A stretch of DNA of 50,043 nucleotides from NCBI GenBank assembly GCA_017853835.1, contig JAFMIU010000018.1, positions 1 through 50,043 of the forward strand, written 5' to 3'. Below the pieces are notes generated by a model. The model was not told the DNA's origin. It did no database searches and saw only the letters and a program-made list of their open reading frames with translations. Source of the DNA: Pirellulales bacterium. Its GTDB lineage: Bacteria; Planctomycetota; Planctomycetia; Pirellulales; UBA1268. Below are positions 42,001-48,746 of this stretch, piece after piece. Made by a program: the position numbers and the translations under genes. Each line of letters starts with the position of its first letter. The stretch's first letter is position 1.

Positions 42001-42912
42001 GCATCCTTGGCGATCGACACATCCATCGGCTGGACCTCGGGAGAGATCGAGGGCGTTTCGCTCGCCGCCGGCGAGGTTGCCGCCCGGCTGCTCGAGGGGC
42101 AGCTTGCCTTCGGCCCCTTCGACCTTGCAGTCGCGGGAGGGCGGGTGCGCGGGGCTCCCTGGATTCGGTTCGTGCCATGGCCCGGCGAACTGGTCATTCC
42201 ACCGGGCAGGCTCGTCGAGCGGGTTGCGATCTCGGGGCCAGTGAGCCGAAGGATTGCCGTGGCCCTGTCGCCGCTTCTCGGTCGGGCCGCCCAGGCAAGC
42301 GGCGTGATGAGCATCGACCTTGCCGGTGCGAGGCTCCCCATGGGGGATGCCCTCGGCGGGGAACTGGCGGGTCAGGTGCTGTTTGAAAACTTCGAGGTCA
42401 TGCCGGCGGCCGAAACCCAGCCGCTCGCCAACCTTCTGGTGAAGCTTCAGAGCGTCGTCGATCCGCGATTCGCCTTCGGCGACAAGGCAGTGCTGCTGCG
42501 GGTGCGTCCCGATCCGATCCGCGTGCAGCTGGCGGGCCGGAGGATCTACCACGAGGGGCTGGTGATGGATTCGGGACAGCTCGTGGTGCGATCCCAAGGA
42601 AGCGCCGGTGAGGATGGAACGCTCGACATGCAACTGGAGGTGGCCTTCCGGGGCGATCTGGTGGGCCAGACGCCGGTGATCGGACAGCTTTTCCGAACGC
42701 CGCTCATCGTGCCGCTCAAGGGCACGGTCTCGAGGCCCCAGTTCGATGCTGCTGCGATGGATCGCATCCTCGGCCGGATTGTTGAAAACACCGCCGAGGC
42801 CGTGGTTCGCGACGGCATCGGTCGTGGGCTCGAAGCGATCTTCCGTCCATCGCAGGCAACCGAGCCCGCCGTGCCCGCCGCACCGCCGCTCACGCTGCCG
42901 GCCCAGCGGTAG
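39061..42912 (+). CDS. Very large AsmA/TamB-like membrane-anchored protein
   Basis: A 1283-residue protein with a basic N-terminus (MARRSHRQGAAPRARRRLR) and one transmembrane helix (about residues 19-36, LLALIGLVAAVWFAPDVI). A long, repetitive beta-strand-rich extracytoplasmic region follows. Phrases such as IFAGIDGSVTSAGATWRWVG and EFHDVMLRDREGRAVALVRR resemble AsmA-family N-termini. The C-terminal 200 residues (GQVLFENFEVMPAAETQPLA, VDPRFAFGDKAVLLRVRPD, DMQLEVAFRGDLVGQTPVIG) resemble the AsmA-like C-terminal region. Proteins of this kind are proposed to form hydrophobic grooves that carry phospholipids between membranes. The repeat detail cannot be resolved by eye. It stands alone, separated from mobA by 24 bases, and its TAG abuts the stop of the convergent monooxygenase gene. 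Confidence 0.83.
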   Translation: MARRSHRQGAAPRARRRLRWLLALIGLVAAVWFAPDVIVRTPLRDKPLEWIFAGIDGSVTSAGATWRWVGGVEFHDVMLRDREGRAVALVRRIALDRGILGLAVRPQAIGTVRLVDPEVIVEVRTNGSSLEDILAPWLAAATDPVALELEVIGGTVELVDTSRHDAWRLSDVLAVGTLAADGSWSGWTAAGRLRHSEGAHAAEIVTPPPAGEADPSGPVQLDRATIPAAASAMVARDGGWSIASPPSADASARTFTVATHRLPLGVSSVLATRFGLSHILDGIADLRLDVSGSPQGRHLEGTAALEQFAVCDAAGLEERLAIDRCTIPFDMTLGSERVVVRRLEATSPVVRAEATGSIGLAAAQGGWLEAVVADDFSGSIDIDLAAAATALPHGIVVRRGVRITGGSLRLAAASRGDGGDRVVEVRASAADVEAERAGTDGTEGERIAWKEPLTAWMTARRGPGGGAPLVLEEARISSSAAEISASGTPTAIAVQWDADLGAVAESVAAVFETGDATVRGHCRGRFDASGAGHGTAVQSLVLAASLSDVELTVPGRMTWSDAQLAIEAEADGRFSTGIAAVERARCVVASGDDRLEATLDGGAVVDLMALIGLSTATNVPRIRPAANATDVTAECSLVGDLARWYPRLAAVVPGVGSPGLEVAGRVTAAATMSPRGDVWQWPRAGAEIDKLVVRWKGREITEPRVVIATAGRADAVTGQVDLSSGELLTTSISVRTVGLSWIPPTTASTDLLDRLRGRVQWQADIGRAEPWFVPVDARARWPATGRAWGTCEIVDTQAGLNLLVEATGSQLVLATAPGGRPGEQPRPVWGEPRLLATLEVTRPRTAAGIENAVRIDRLAVESSTLAIAASGRIDDWSSRRMLDLGGTVAYDWQQVSRLIAPWTGGQVQLTGGGGRPFALRGQLAESSPRAAEAPHQPATAAVPLPEGWLAATRGADDERRLSAQVTRPVKATNPLVDERLASLAIDTSIGWTSGEIEGVSLAAGEVAARLLEGQLAFGPFDLAVAGGRVRGAPWIRFVPWPGELVIPPGRLVERVAISGPVSRRIAVALSPLLGRAAQASGVMSIDLAGARLPMGDALGGELAGQVLFENFEVMPAAETQPLANLLVKLQSVVDPRFAFGDKAVLLRVRPDPIRVQLAGRRIYHEGLVMDSGQLVVRSQGSAGEDGTLDMQLEVAFRGDLVGQTPVIGQLFRTPLIVPLKGTVSRPQFDAAAMDRILGRIVENTAEAVVRDGIGRGLEAIFRPSQATEPAVPAAPPLTLPAQR

Positions 42913-44262
42913 TCAGGCCTGGTGCGGCCGCCGAAGGCGGCGATCCATGGCGGCGATGAGTCGCTCAAGCCGGCGGCGATAGGAGAAGTGTTCAACCTCC
43001 AGGGCGTGTCGCGGCGTGTCGAGGTAGCGGATGGACCGAGGTGGATCGGGCCTTTGGCGGATGGCATAGAGCCAGGCGGCAGCCCGCGGGGAGACGCGGC
43101 CCGCCAGTGCCATGCGGGCGACAAGGGTGGCCTGGAGATCGGTGATCCCCCACTGGCCGCTATCGGGTTGGATCAGGCCGACGACGGCCAGGTCGTCGCG
43201 GGTGCGATGGAACAGGTGGAGGGAGAGGTCGGGGACACCTTCCGGCTCCCTTGCGGCGAGGTGTCGCGCGTCGATGAACGGGTGGCTGATGCGATAGCCC
43301 GTCGCACAGATGACGAGATCGATCTCGGCCCGGCGGCCACCCTGAAACTCGACCGTCCGGCCGTCGAATCGGACAACGTCGCCCGTCGGTTCGATCTGAC
43401 CGGTGTCGATCAACGACAACAGGTCGGAGTTGATGACAGGATGCGTCTCGAACAGCCGGTGATCGGGGCGGGGCAGGCCGTGTCGCCAGGGCAGGCCGAT
43501 CGTGCGATCGATCATGCCGAGCCCCACGAGCCTCCGCAGCCATGCCGGTGCGTTCATCCGCAAAAGTCTTTCGCCGCGGAGGTCAGCCGGCCGGCCATAC
43601 ACTTCGCGGGGCACGACGTGGTAGCCGCGGCGGGTCGAATGGAGCGTGCGGGCGGCGTGTCGACTGCACTCCACGACGATGTCACATCCCGAGTTGCCTC
43701 CCCCGATCACCAGCACGCGGCGACCGGCGATGGTCACGGGGTGCGTCGGCGACTTGTAGTCGGCAGCATGGATCATGTCGCCCGAGAATGATCCCTCGAT
43801 CGATGGCCAGCGTGGAACGTGGTTGTGGCCGCTGGCGATGACCACGCCTCCATACCGGCGGGCTGATCCGTCGGCGACCTGCACGGTCCAGCCGCCGGTC
43901 TCTTCAGGCTCCATCCGGTCCACCGTGGTGCGGTACCGGATGTGCGGCTCGAGCTGGAAGGCTCGGGCATAGGACCTCAGGTAGTCGAGGCACTGGCGGT
44001 GATCGGGATAGGCAGGAAACGCCTTCGGCATCGGGAAGTCGGTGAACTCGGTGAGCGACTTAGAACTGATCAGCCGAGTCGAGGCGAAGACTCTCGACGT
44101 GGCGGCCCCGAAATACCAGTTGCCGCCGCAACCATCTTCGCGCTCGAGGCACTCGGCCTCGATCCCGACTTCACGAAGCCGCCTGAGGGCGGCCAGCCCC
44201 GAGGGGCCGGCGCCGATCACGCACCAGGGGAGGCGTTTAGCGTCGGCAGGTGATGATGGCAT
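42913..44262 (-). CDS. Flavin-containing monooxygenase
   Basis: A 449-residue FAD- and NADPH-dependent monooxygenase. The FAD motif PWCVIGAGPSGLAALRRL starts near residue 12, followed by EREDGCGGNWYFG. The family fingerprint FxGxxxHxxxY appears as FSGDMIHAADY, and the NADPH motif is VLVIGGGNSGCDIV; ICATGYR is the later conserved block. Such enzymes oxidise nitrogen or sulfur atoms or carry out Baeyer-Villiger reactions. The ATG at 44262 lies inside the end of the upstream BioF-family gene (26-base overlap). A GTG at 44313 would add 17 atypical residues and was not chosen. The overlap suggests translational coupling in an EVE-bioF-monooxygenase operon. The substrate is unknown. Confidence 0.9.
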   Translation of the reverse strand: MPSSPADAKRLPWCVIGAGPSGLAALRRLREVGIEAECLEREDGCGGNWYFGAATSRVFASTRLISSKSLTEFTDFPMPKAFPAYPDHRQCLDYLRSYARAFQLEPHIRYRTTVDRMEPEETGGWTVQVADGSARRYGGVVIASGHNHVPRWPSIEGSFSGDMIHAADYKSPTHPVTIAGRRVLVIGGGNSGCDIVVECSRHAARTLHSTRRGYHVVPREVYGRPADLRGERLLRMNAPAWLRRLVGLGMIDRTIGLPWRHGLPRPDHRLFETHPVINSDLLSLIDTGQIEPTGDVVRFDGRTVEFQGGRRAEIDLVICATGYRISHPFIDARHLAAREPEGVPDLSLHLFHRTRDDLAVVGLIQPDSGQWGITDLQATLVARMALAGRVSPRAAAWLYAIRQRPDPPRSIRYLDTPRHALEVEHFSYRRRLERLIAAMDRRLRRPHQA

Positions 44263-45454
44263 CGGCAAGGTGGTCGAGGTCGGTGTCGGAATGGAGCCAC
44301 GACAGGCTGGCACGCACGAGGCTGCGGCCCTGAGGCACGCTCGGCGGCCTGATCGCCGGAACGAACAAGCCTCGCGTGGCGAGGTGTGCCGAGAGGCCGA
44401 CGGCCGCCTCGGCTGTGCCGGCGACGATGGGAACGATCTGCGCCGCCGCGGCCGAGATGTCGATGCCGGCCGTCAGCAGACGATCGCGAAGCACGGCCGC
44501 GCGGCCGAGGAGTTCCTGCCGTCGGTGGGGCTCGGCGGCGATGAGTTCGATTGCCCGCGTGGCGGCCGCCGCCACGGCTGGTGGATGGGCCGTTGAAAAG
44601 ATCCATCCACGCGCGGCGTGCCGGAGCCACTCGATGAGATCGGGATGGCCTGCCACGAATCCGCCGGCCGCACCGATCGCCTTGGAAAGGGTGCCGGTGC
44701 GGATGTGGACCCCGTGCTCGCACCCCGTCAGTTCCACGAGCCCGCTGCCTCGTTTCCCGAAGACACCGGTGGCATGAGCCTCGTCGGCCATGAGCATCGC
44801 CCCATGGCGACGGGCGACCTCGCACAGGTCGACGAGTGGCGCGATCGTGCCATCCATCGAGAAGAGTGTGTCGGTGACGATCAGTCGTCGACGTCGGCCA
44901 CGGGCAGCGGCGAGGTGCGCCTCGAGCGCCGCGGCATCGCGGTGCGGGTAGATGACCACGTCGGCGCGCGAGAGCCGACAGCCGTCGATGATGCTCGCGT
45001 GGTTTCGTTCATCGCTGGCGATGAGATCACCTGGCCCGACGAGGGCGGCGATCGTGGCCGAGTTGGCGGCGAAGCCACTGGGAAAGGCGACGGATGCCGG
45101 CACGTCGAGGAGTTGATTGATCGCGTGTTCGAGCCGCTCGTGGGCCTGGGAGTGGCCGCTGACCAGCGGGCTCGCTCCGGCGCCGAAGCCTTCGGAGCAG
45201 GCGGCCTTCGAGGCGGCTTTCGTCAGGCGCACATCGCCGGCGTAGCCAAGGTAGTCGTTGGATCCGAAGTTGATGAGCGACCGTCCGTCGAGTTCGACCG
45301 TGCCTCCCTGGCGACCCGAGCGGATCCTGTGCGGGCGCCGGAGGCCGTCGGCCGTGAGGTGGTCAAGGGCCTCGGAGACCCAGGCCAGTGGCTCCGGCAA
45401 CGGCTGGACCGGCCTTGGCGGAGGGTGGGCGACGGGATCGGTGCGGCAGGTCAT
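44237..45454 (-). CDS. bioF: 8-amino-7-oxononanoate synthase family (BioF-like)
   Basis: A 405-residue PLP-dependent alpha-oxoamine synthase. It has NFGSNDYLGYAGD, GAGASPLVSGHSQAHERLE, SDERNHASIIDGCRLS, TDTLFSMDGTIAPL, ADEAHATGVFG and the cofactor Lys in RTGTLSKAIGAAGGF. BioF condenses pimeloyl thioester with alanine in biotin synthesis; the sister enzyme Kbl makes 2-amino-3-oxobutyrate from glycine. The SGHSQAHERLE pattern and length favour BioF, but no other biotin gene is present. The ATG at 45454 lies 7 bases after the EVE gene stop, and the downstream end overlaps the monooxygenase start. Confidence 0.85.
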   Translation of the reverse strand: MTCRTDPVAHPPPRPVQPLPEPLAWVSEALDHLTADGLRRPHRIRSGRQGGTVELDGRSLINFGSNDYLGYAGDVRLTKAASKAACSEGFGAGASPLVSGHSQAHERLEHAINQLLDVPASVAFPSGFAANSATIAALVGPGDLIASDERNHASIIDGCRLSRADVVIYPHRDAAALEAHLAAARGRRRRLIVTDTLFSMDGTIAPLVDLCEVARRHGAMLMADEAHATGVFGKRGSGLVELTGCEHGVHIRTGTLSKAIGAAGGFVAGHPDLIEWLRHAARGWIFSTAHPPAVAAAATRAIELIAAEPHRRQELLGRAAVLRDRLLTAGIDISAAAAQIVPIVAGTAEAAVGLSAHLATRGLFVPAIRPPSVPQGRSLVRASLSWLHSDTDLDHLADAIITCRR

Positions 45455-45461
45455 GTCGGCA

Positions 45462-45941
45462 TTATGCCGGTTTGGCGGGCCGCTTGGAGCCGAGTGCGAC
45501 GACCGTGCGAAACTGCATCGCTGTCACCGGGTGAACCGACAGCCGGCTGCCCCGGCGCAGGAGTTCCATGTCCGCGAGGGCCTTCACGTGGCGAAGTTCC
45601 TCGAGGGGAATCTCCCTCGGAAGGATGTTGACGAGTTTGACGTCGACCATCGACCAGATGGGGTTGTCGGGTGACGCCTTCGGGTCGTGATAGTCGCTGG
45701 TGGGATCCCAGGCCAGGTGATCGGGATAGGCCTCGCGGACGACCTCCACCACGCCGGCCACCGCGGACGGTTCGGCATTGGAGTGGTAGTAAAGGCAGCG
45801 ATCGCCCTTCTTCATCGCCCGGAGAAAGTTTCGGGCCTGATAGTTGCGAACGCCCTCCCAGTGGGTCGTCTTTCGTGGGGCGGCGGCGAGGTCGTGAATG
45901 GAGAAGACATCGGGTTCGCTCTTGATCAGCCAAAACGCCAT
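45462..45941 (-). CDS. EVE-domain protein
   Basis: A 159-residue protein that is almost entirely one EVE domain, a PUA-like fold that binds modified bases in RNA or DNA. The signatures are MAFWLIKSEPDVFSIHDL, THWEGVRNYQARNFLRAMKK, GDRCLYYHSNAEPSAVAGVV and YHDPKASPDNPIWSMVDVKL; the human relative is THYN1. The ATG at 45941 is preceded by GAGG and starts the conserved block. It is first in a three-gene minus-strand operon. The target base is unknown; EVE proteins are often tied to defence or to methylated nucleic acid, but no restriction gene is nearby. Confidence 0.93.
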   Translation of the reverse strand: MAFWLIKSEPDVFSIHDLAAAPRKTTHWEGVRNYQARNFLRAMKKGDRCLYYHSNAEPSAVAGVVEVVREAYPDHLAWDPTSDYHDPKASPDNPIWSMVDVKLVNILPREIPLEELRHVKALADMELLRRGSRLSVHPVTAMQFRTVVALGSKRPAKPA

Positions 45942-46061
45942 GGAAAGCCTCGAAGGAGAAGTGGGCACACCCGTCGGTCGTCAGTGTCGGCCTCCGGGAA
46001 GAAGGTGTCTACCGTCGTGGAGCCGGGGGCGACGGGATGGCCGCCGCGTGCCGGAACGCAG

Positions 46062-46099
46062 GCGGCGGGCCGGGCGACCCTGTTCGCCCGACCCGCCGC
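46062..46099 (-). terminator. Strong GC hairpin downstream of the YTV gene
   Basis: Bases 46062-46077 pair with 46084-46099 over 16 positions with a single mismatch (C70/A91), around a six-base loop. It lies 43-80 bases past the YTV stop on the minus strand. No T-tract follows. With the adjacent hairpin at 46115-46134 it probably ends transcription or protects the 3' end. Confidence 0.5.
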
Positions 46100-46114
46100 A
46101 CCTTTGCTCAGCCG

Positions 46115-46134
46115 TCCGGCGGCACGCCGCCGGA
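46115..46134 (-). terminator. Hairpin immediately after the YTV stop
   Basis: TCCGGCGG pairs perfectly with CCGCCGGA around the four-base loop CACG. It starts 7 bases beyond the YTV stop codon on the minus strand. It forms a tandem with the larger hairpin at 46062-46099, as expected for a terminator of a highly expressed gene. Confidence 0.5.
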
Positions 46135-46141
46135 TGAAGGA

Positions 46142-47554
46142 TCAGCAGCCCTTCTTGCAGCCGCGGAGGCAGCCCTTCTTGCAGCCGTCGTCGCAGCATC
46201 CGTTGCCGCAACCACAGGCGTCACAAGCCGGAACCTGCTCCTCGACGCACTTCTTCACCTTCACGCAGACCTGCTTCGTGACCTTCTTTGGCACGCGCAC
46301 CACGTACGACTCGGTCTTCGTCTCGCAGACGGTGTCGCAGGCACACACGTTGTAGGTCGAAGTCTTCTGCACGGGCACCATGACCGTGTAGTCGACTTCG
46401 CGGGTCCGCTTCTCGGGGCAGCACTTGTTCACCGTGATCTCGCGGGTGCGAGTCTCACAGCGGCACTTGTTGACGCACACCGTCTTGGTCCGGGTTTCCG
46501 GAACCATCTTGGTGACGCAGTAGGTGCCCGAACGCTCCTCGCACCGCGACTTGGCCACGCAGATGGTCTTGGTCCGGGTTTCCGGAACCATCTTCGTGAC
46601 GCAGTAGGTGCGAGTCCGCTCCTCGCAGCGGCTCTTACGGACGCACACCGTCCGCGACCGCTCCTCACAGCGGAACTTCTTCACGCAGTAGGTGTAGGGC
46701 ACCTGCTCGCACTCGGTCTTCCACGTGGTGACCTCGATCTCCTTGGTCTCGCACGTGGGGACCCACTTCCGGCAGCAGACGACCTTCGGGCAGCAGGGAT
46801 TGCCGGCGGCGTCATACTTGCCGTTCGCCGAAATCTCCTTCGCCTCGGTCACCCAGTGACCGCCACGGCAGGTGACCGTCTTGGTGCCCTTCACCGGCAC
46901 GCGACGCGACACCGTCCGGGAACCCGTCATCTCCTCCGTGTAGGGCACCCGCACCGTGTAGGACTGCTGGATCTCCTCGGTGTACGGAACGTTCACCTTG
47001 TAGGTGGCCGTCCGCTCTTCCTTGACCGGCACCATCACCGTGTAGCTCTTCTCGAGCTGCTCGGTGTAGGGCACGTTCACCTTCCACGTTCTGGTCCGCT
47101 CTTCCTTGACCGGCACCATCACCGTATAGCTCTTCTCGAGCTGCTCGGTGTAGGGCACGTTCACCTTGTACTCGACCGTCCTGGTCTCGGGCACGTTGAC
47201 GTTGACGGTGTATTCCACCGTCTTCGTTCGGTGTTCGGGAACCATCACGGTGTAGTTCCGGGTCTTCTCCTCGATCCTCGGAACCTTCTTCTTCACCTGG
47301 AACGAACGCTCGCGGACCTCGGTGGTCCACTCGGTGCATTCCACGTCCCGAATCTCCGGGACCATCACCCATCGCTTCACCGTCTTCGTGCACGCGCCAC
47401 TGGCCGGAGCATCCTCGCTCGCCGCGGCGGCCACGGAGCCGTCAGCCGGAGTGGGCGCAGCAGGAACCGCATCGGCGCCGCGGGCGAAGCTGCCCACGCA
47501 CACGCCGGCGGCAGCCGCCCACGGCAGGAAACTGAATGTCAGACGCTTCTTCAC
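46142..47554 (-). CDS. YTV-repeat cysteine-rich cell-surface protein
   Basis: A 470-residue exported protein of the planctomycete YTV type. A signal peptide (MKKRLTFSFLPWAAAAGVCVG) leads to an Ala/Pro-rich stretch. Residues about 60-225 are rich in Tyr-Thr-Val and Val-Pro repeats (YTVMVPVKEERT, VNVPYTEQLEKS, YKVNVPYTEE). From about 245 the repeats become Cys-rich (RCEERTRTYCVTKMVPETRT, VCVNKCRCETRT), and the end is CGCGNGCCDDGC...KKGC. YTV proteins of Rhodopirellula have been proposed as components of a disulfide-linked protein wall; by analogy this is a structural envelope protein cross-linked through its cysteines. The start is GTG at 47554 with GGAGG upstream. The gene has tandem DNA repeats of 84-base period and is followed by two hairpins, in keeping with strong expression. 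Confidence 0.92.
   Translation of the reverse strand: MKKRLTFSFLPWAAAAGVCVGSFARGADAVPAAPTPADGSVAAAASEDAPASGACTKTVKRWVMVPEIRDVECTEWTTEVRERSFQVKKKVPRIEEKTRNYTVMVPEHRTKTVEYTVNVNVPETRTVEYKVNVPYTEQLEKSYTVMVPVKEERTRTWKVNVPYTEQLEKSYTVMVPVKEERTATYKVNVPYTEEIQQSYTVRVPYTEEMTGSRTVSRRVPVKGTKTVTCRGGHWVTEAKEISANGKYDAAGNPCCPKVVCCRKWVPTCETKEIEVTTWKTECEQVPYTYCVKKFRCEERSRTVCVRKSRCEERTRTYCVTKMVPETRTKTICVAKSRCEERSGTYCVTKMVPETRTKTVCVNKCRCETRTREITVNKCCPEKRTREVDYTVMVPVQKTSTYNVCACDTVCETKTESYVVRVPKKVTKQVCVKVKKCVEEQVPACDACGCGNGCCDDGCKKGCLRGCKKGC
46482..46611 (-). repeat. 84-base-period repeat in the Cys-rich half of the YTV gene
   Basis: A 46-base unit at 46482-46527 recurs at 46566-46611 with one difference (TTGGTGAC versus TTCGTGAC). 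Both encode the CVTKMVPETRTKT segment. The 84-base spacing equals a 28-residue protein repeat. Confidence 0.85.
47010..47167 (-). repeat. 84-base-period repeat in the YTV half of the YTV gene
   Basis: A 74-base unit at 47010-47083 recurs at 47094-47167 with one difference (TGTAGC versus TATAGC). It encodes two copies of the block VNVPYTEQLEKSYTVMVP and its VKEERT tail. Near identity over third codon positions points to recent duplication or gene conversion. The period matches that of the Cys-rich repeats. Confidence 0.9.
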
Positions 47555-47588
47555 GGAAACCTCCAGAGGGAAAGGAACTGTTCTTCAC

Positions 47589-47600
47589 GTTTCGCGAAAC
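47589..47600. promoter_or_regulatory. 12-bp palindrome upstream of the YTV gene
   Basis: GTTTCGCGAAAC is a perfect 12-bp palindrome 34 bases before the GTG start of the YTV gene, inside the 227-base gap (47555-47781) that must hold its promoter. It could be an operator or a short hairpin in the leader. No confident -10/-35 pair was found; nothing else is recognised in that gap. Confidence 0.3.
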
Positions 47601-47781
47601 AGGCCCGCACGGCCTCACGGGAAGAGGCCACCCCCAGTGGTGGCGTTCGACGCAGGACGGGCGGGCGAGGTGACGGCATTCCGGACGTTGGCGGACCCGG
47701 TACGTAGGGACACCGCAAACAGCCCGGCTTGCGCTGCCGGCAAACCTCACGCAGAAGATCGATCTTTCGCGACCGGAAAAC

Positions 47782-47967
47782 TCAATGGTCGTGATCGTTT
47801 TCACACTGTGACGGTCGTGCCGGCGGTGCGGCATCGGGATCAGGGCCCGAGGCCATCGGCCCTCCCTCACAGCAGGTTTCCAGAATGGCTCCGCATTGTC
47901 GGCAGACGAGTTTGGCGCGGATCTCGTGAGTCTCACCGGCGCAGATCGGGCAGCGGCAGGAACTCAT
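47782..47967 (-). CDS. Small zinc-ribbon protein (61 residues)
   Basis: A 61-residue protein whose first 40 residues hold a CxxC...CxxC zinc ribbon: CRCPICAGETHEIRAKLVCR, then QCGAILETCCEGGP. The remainder is a short Pro/Asp-rich tail ending HDH. AGGGAAGG lies upstream of the ATG at 47967. The paired cysteines and the strong ribosome binding site support a real gene despite its size. Zinc ribbons this small often act as nucleic-acid or protein adaptors; no specific function is known. It lies between the YTV gene and lutC on the same strand. Confidence 0.75.
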   Translation of the reverse strand: MSSCRCPICAGETHEIRAKLVCRQCGAILETCCEGGPMASGPDPDAAPPARPSQCENDHDH

Positions 47968-48011
47968 GCGGATGGCCTTCCCTGTGGCGTACGAATGCGG
48001 ACGAACGTGGA

Positions 48012-48746
48012 TCAGCCCACGATGATGACGATCAGTTCCTTCGGGCCGTGAGCCCCGAGCACCAGGATTCGCTCGATGTCGCCTGTGCGGCTCGGTCCGG
48101 TGATGAACGACACCATGCTCGGCATGCGGCCGGCATGCCGCTCACGCATCTGGTCGAGCGCGTCGGCGAGGGTGCCGACGACACGGTCGATGGGAACCAG
48201 GACCACGTGCACATGCGGCAGAATCGAAAGGCCACGGCCGCCGCAGGTAGCGCTCGACACGACGATCGAACCGGTTTGGGCCACGGCGGCATCGCAGGTG
48301 GTGATCCCGGCATCACACGCTTCGAGCCTGTTCTTCTCGAAGCCCGACTCATCGACGCGATGGGATTCGCAGGGCAAGCGCGAGGCCACCGGTGCCACCG
48401 CGGGATGATCGTGCCAGGCCACCTGTTTCCAGCCGCGGTCGCGGGCCATGGTGGCCACGAGGTCAGCCGCCGCTTCGAGGTCGAGGGTGCAGTGCACCTG
48501 TGCCCGGAGCTTTTCGAGGTTGCCGATCAGGATTCCCACCTGCTCGCCGAGCGTCTCCCCGCCGTCGGGCAGCCATGGACGGGCCGCCTCGGCCGGAAGA
48601 ATCGTGAGGCCACCAGGGCCCGCGGCAGCCGCAGAGACGGCCGCCTGCGACCGCATGTGGGGCAGCGGTGCGACCGAGCGGAGGGCCTCGCGAACCCTCC
48701 CGAGGATCACGTCACGGGCGGATGGCGGCGGGTTGGAACGGCTCAT
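48012..48746 (-). CDS. lutC: Lactate utilisation protein C (LUD domain)
   Basis: A 244-residue protein with an LUD domain, the third part of the LutABC L-lactate oxidation complex. The C-terminal half shows the family pattern: DAGITTCDAAVAQTGSIVVS, GRGLSILPHVHVVLVP and MVSFITGPSRTGDIERILVL then GAHGPKELIVIIV. The N-terminal 100 residues are an Ala-rich helical lead (RDVILGRVREALR) usual for LutC. The ATG at 48746 overlaps the LutB stop by four bases (ATGA), so translation is coupled. LutABC converts L-lactate to pyruvate at the membrane. Confidence 0.92.
   Translation of the reverse strand: MSRSNPPPSARDVILGRVREALRSVAPLPHMRSQAAVSAAAAGPGGLTILPAEAARPWLPDGGETLGEQVGILIGNLEKLRAQVHCTLDLEAAADLVATMARDRGWKQVAWHDHPAVAPVASRLPCESHRVDESGFEKNRLEACDAGITTCDAAVAQTGSIVVSSATCGGRGLSILPHVHVVLVPIDRVVGTLADALDQMRERHAGRMPSMVSFITGPSRTGDIERILVLGAHGPKELIVIIVG

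Noticed and set aside
47801..47811. TCACACTGTGA, resembling a CRP-like half-site pair
   Set aside because: It lies inside the coding sequence of the small zinc-ribbon protein and is too short to call a binding site.
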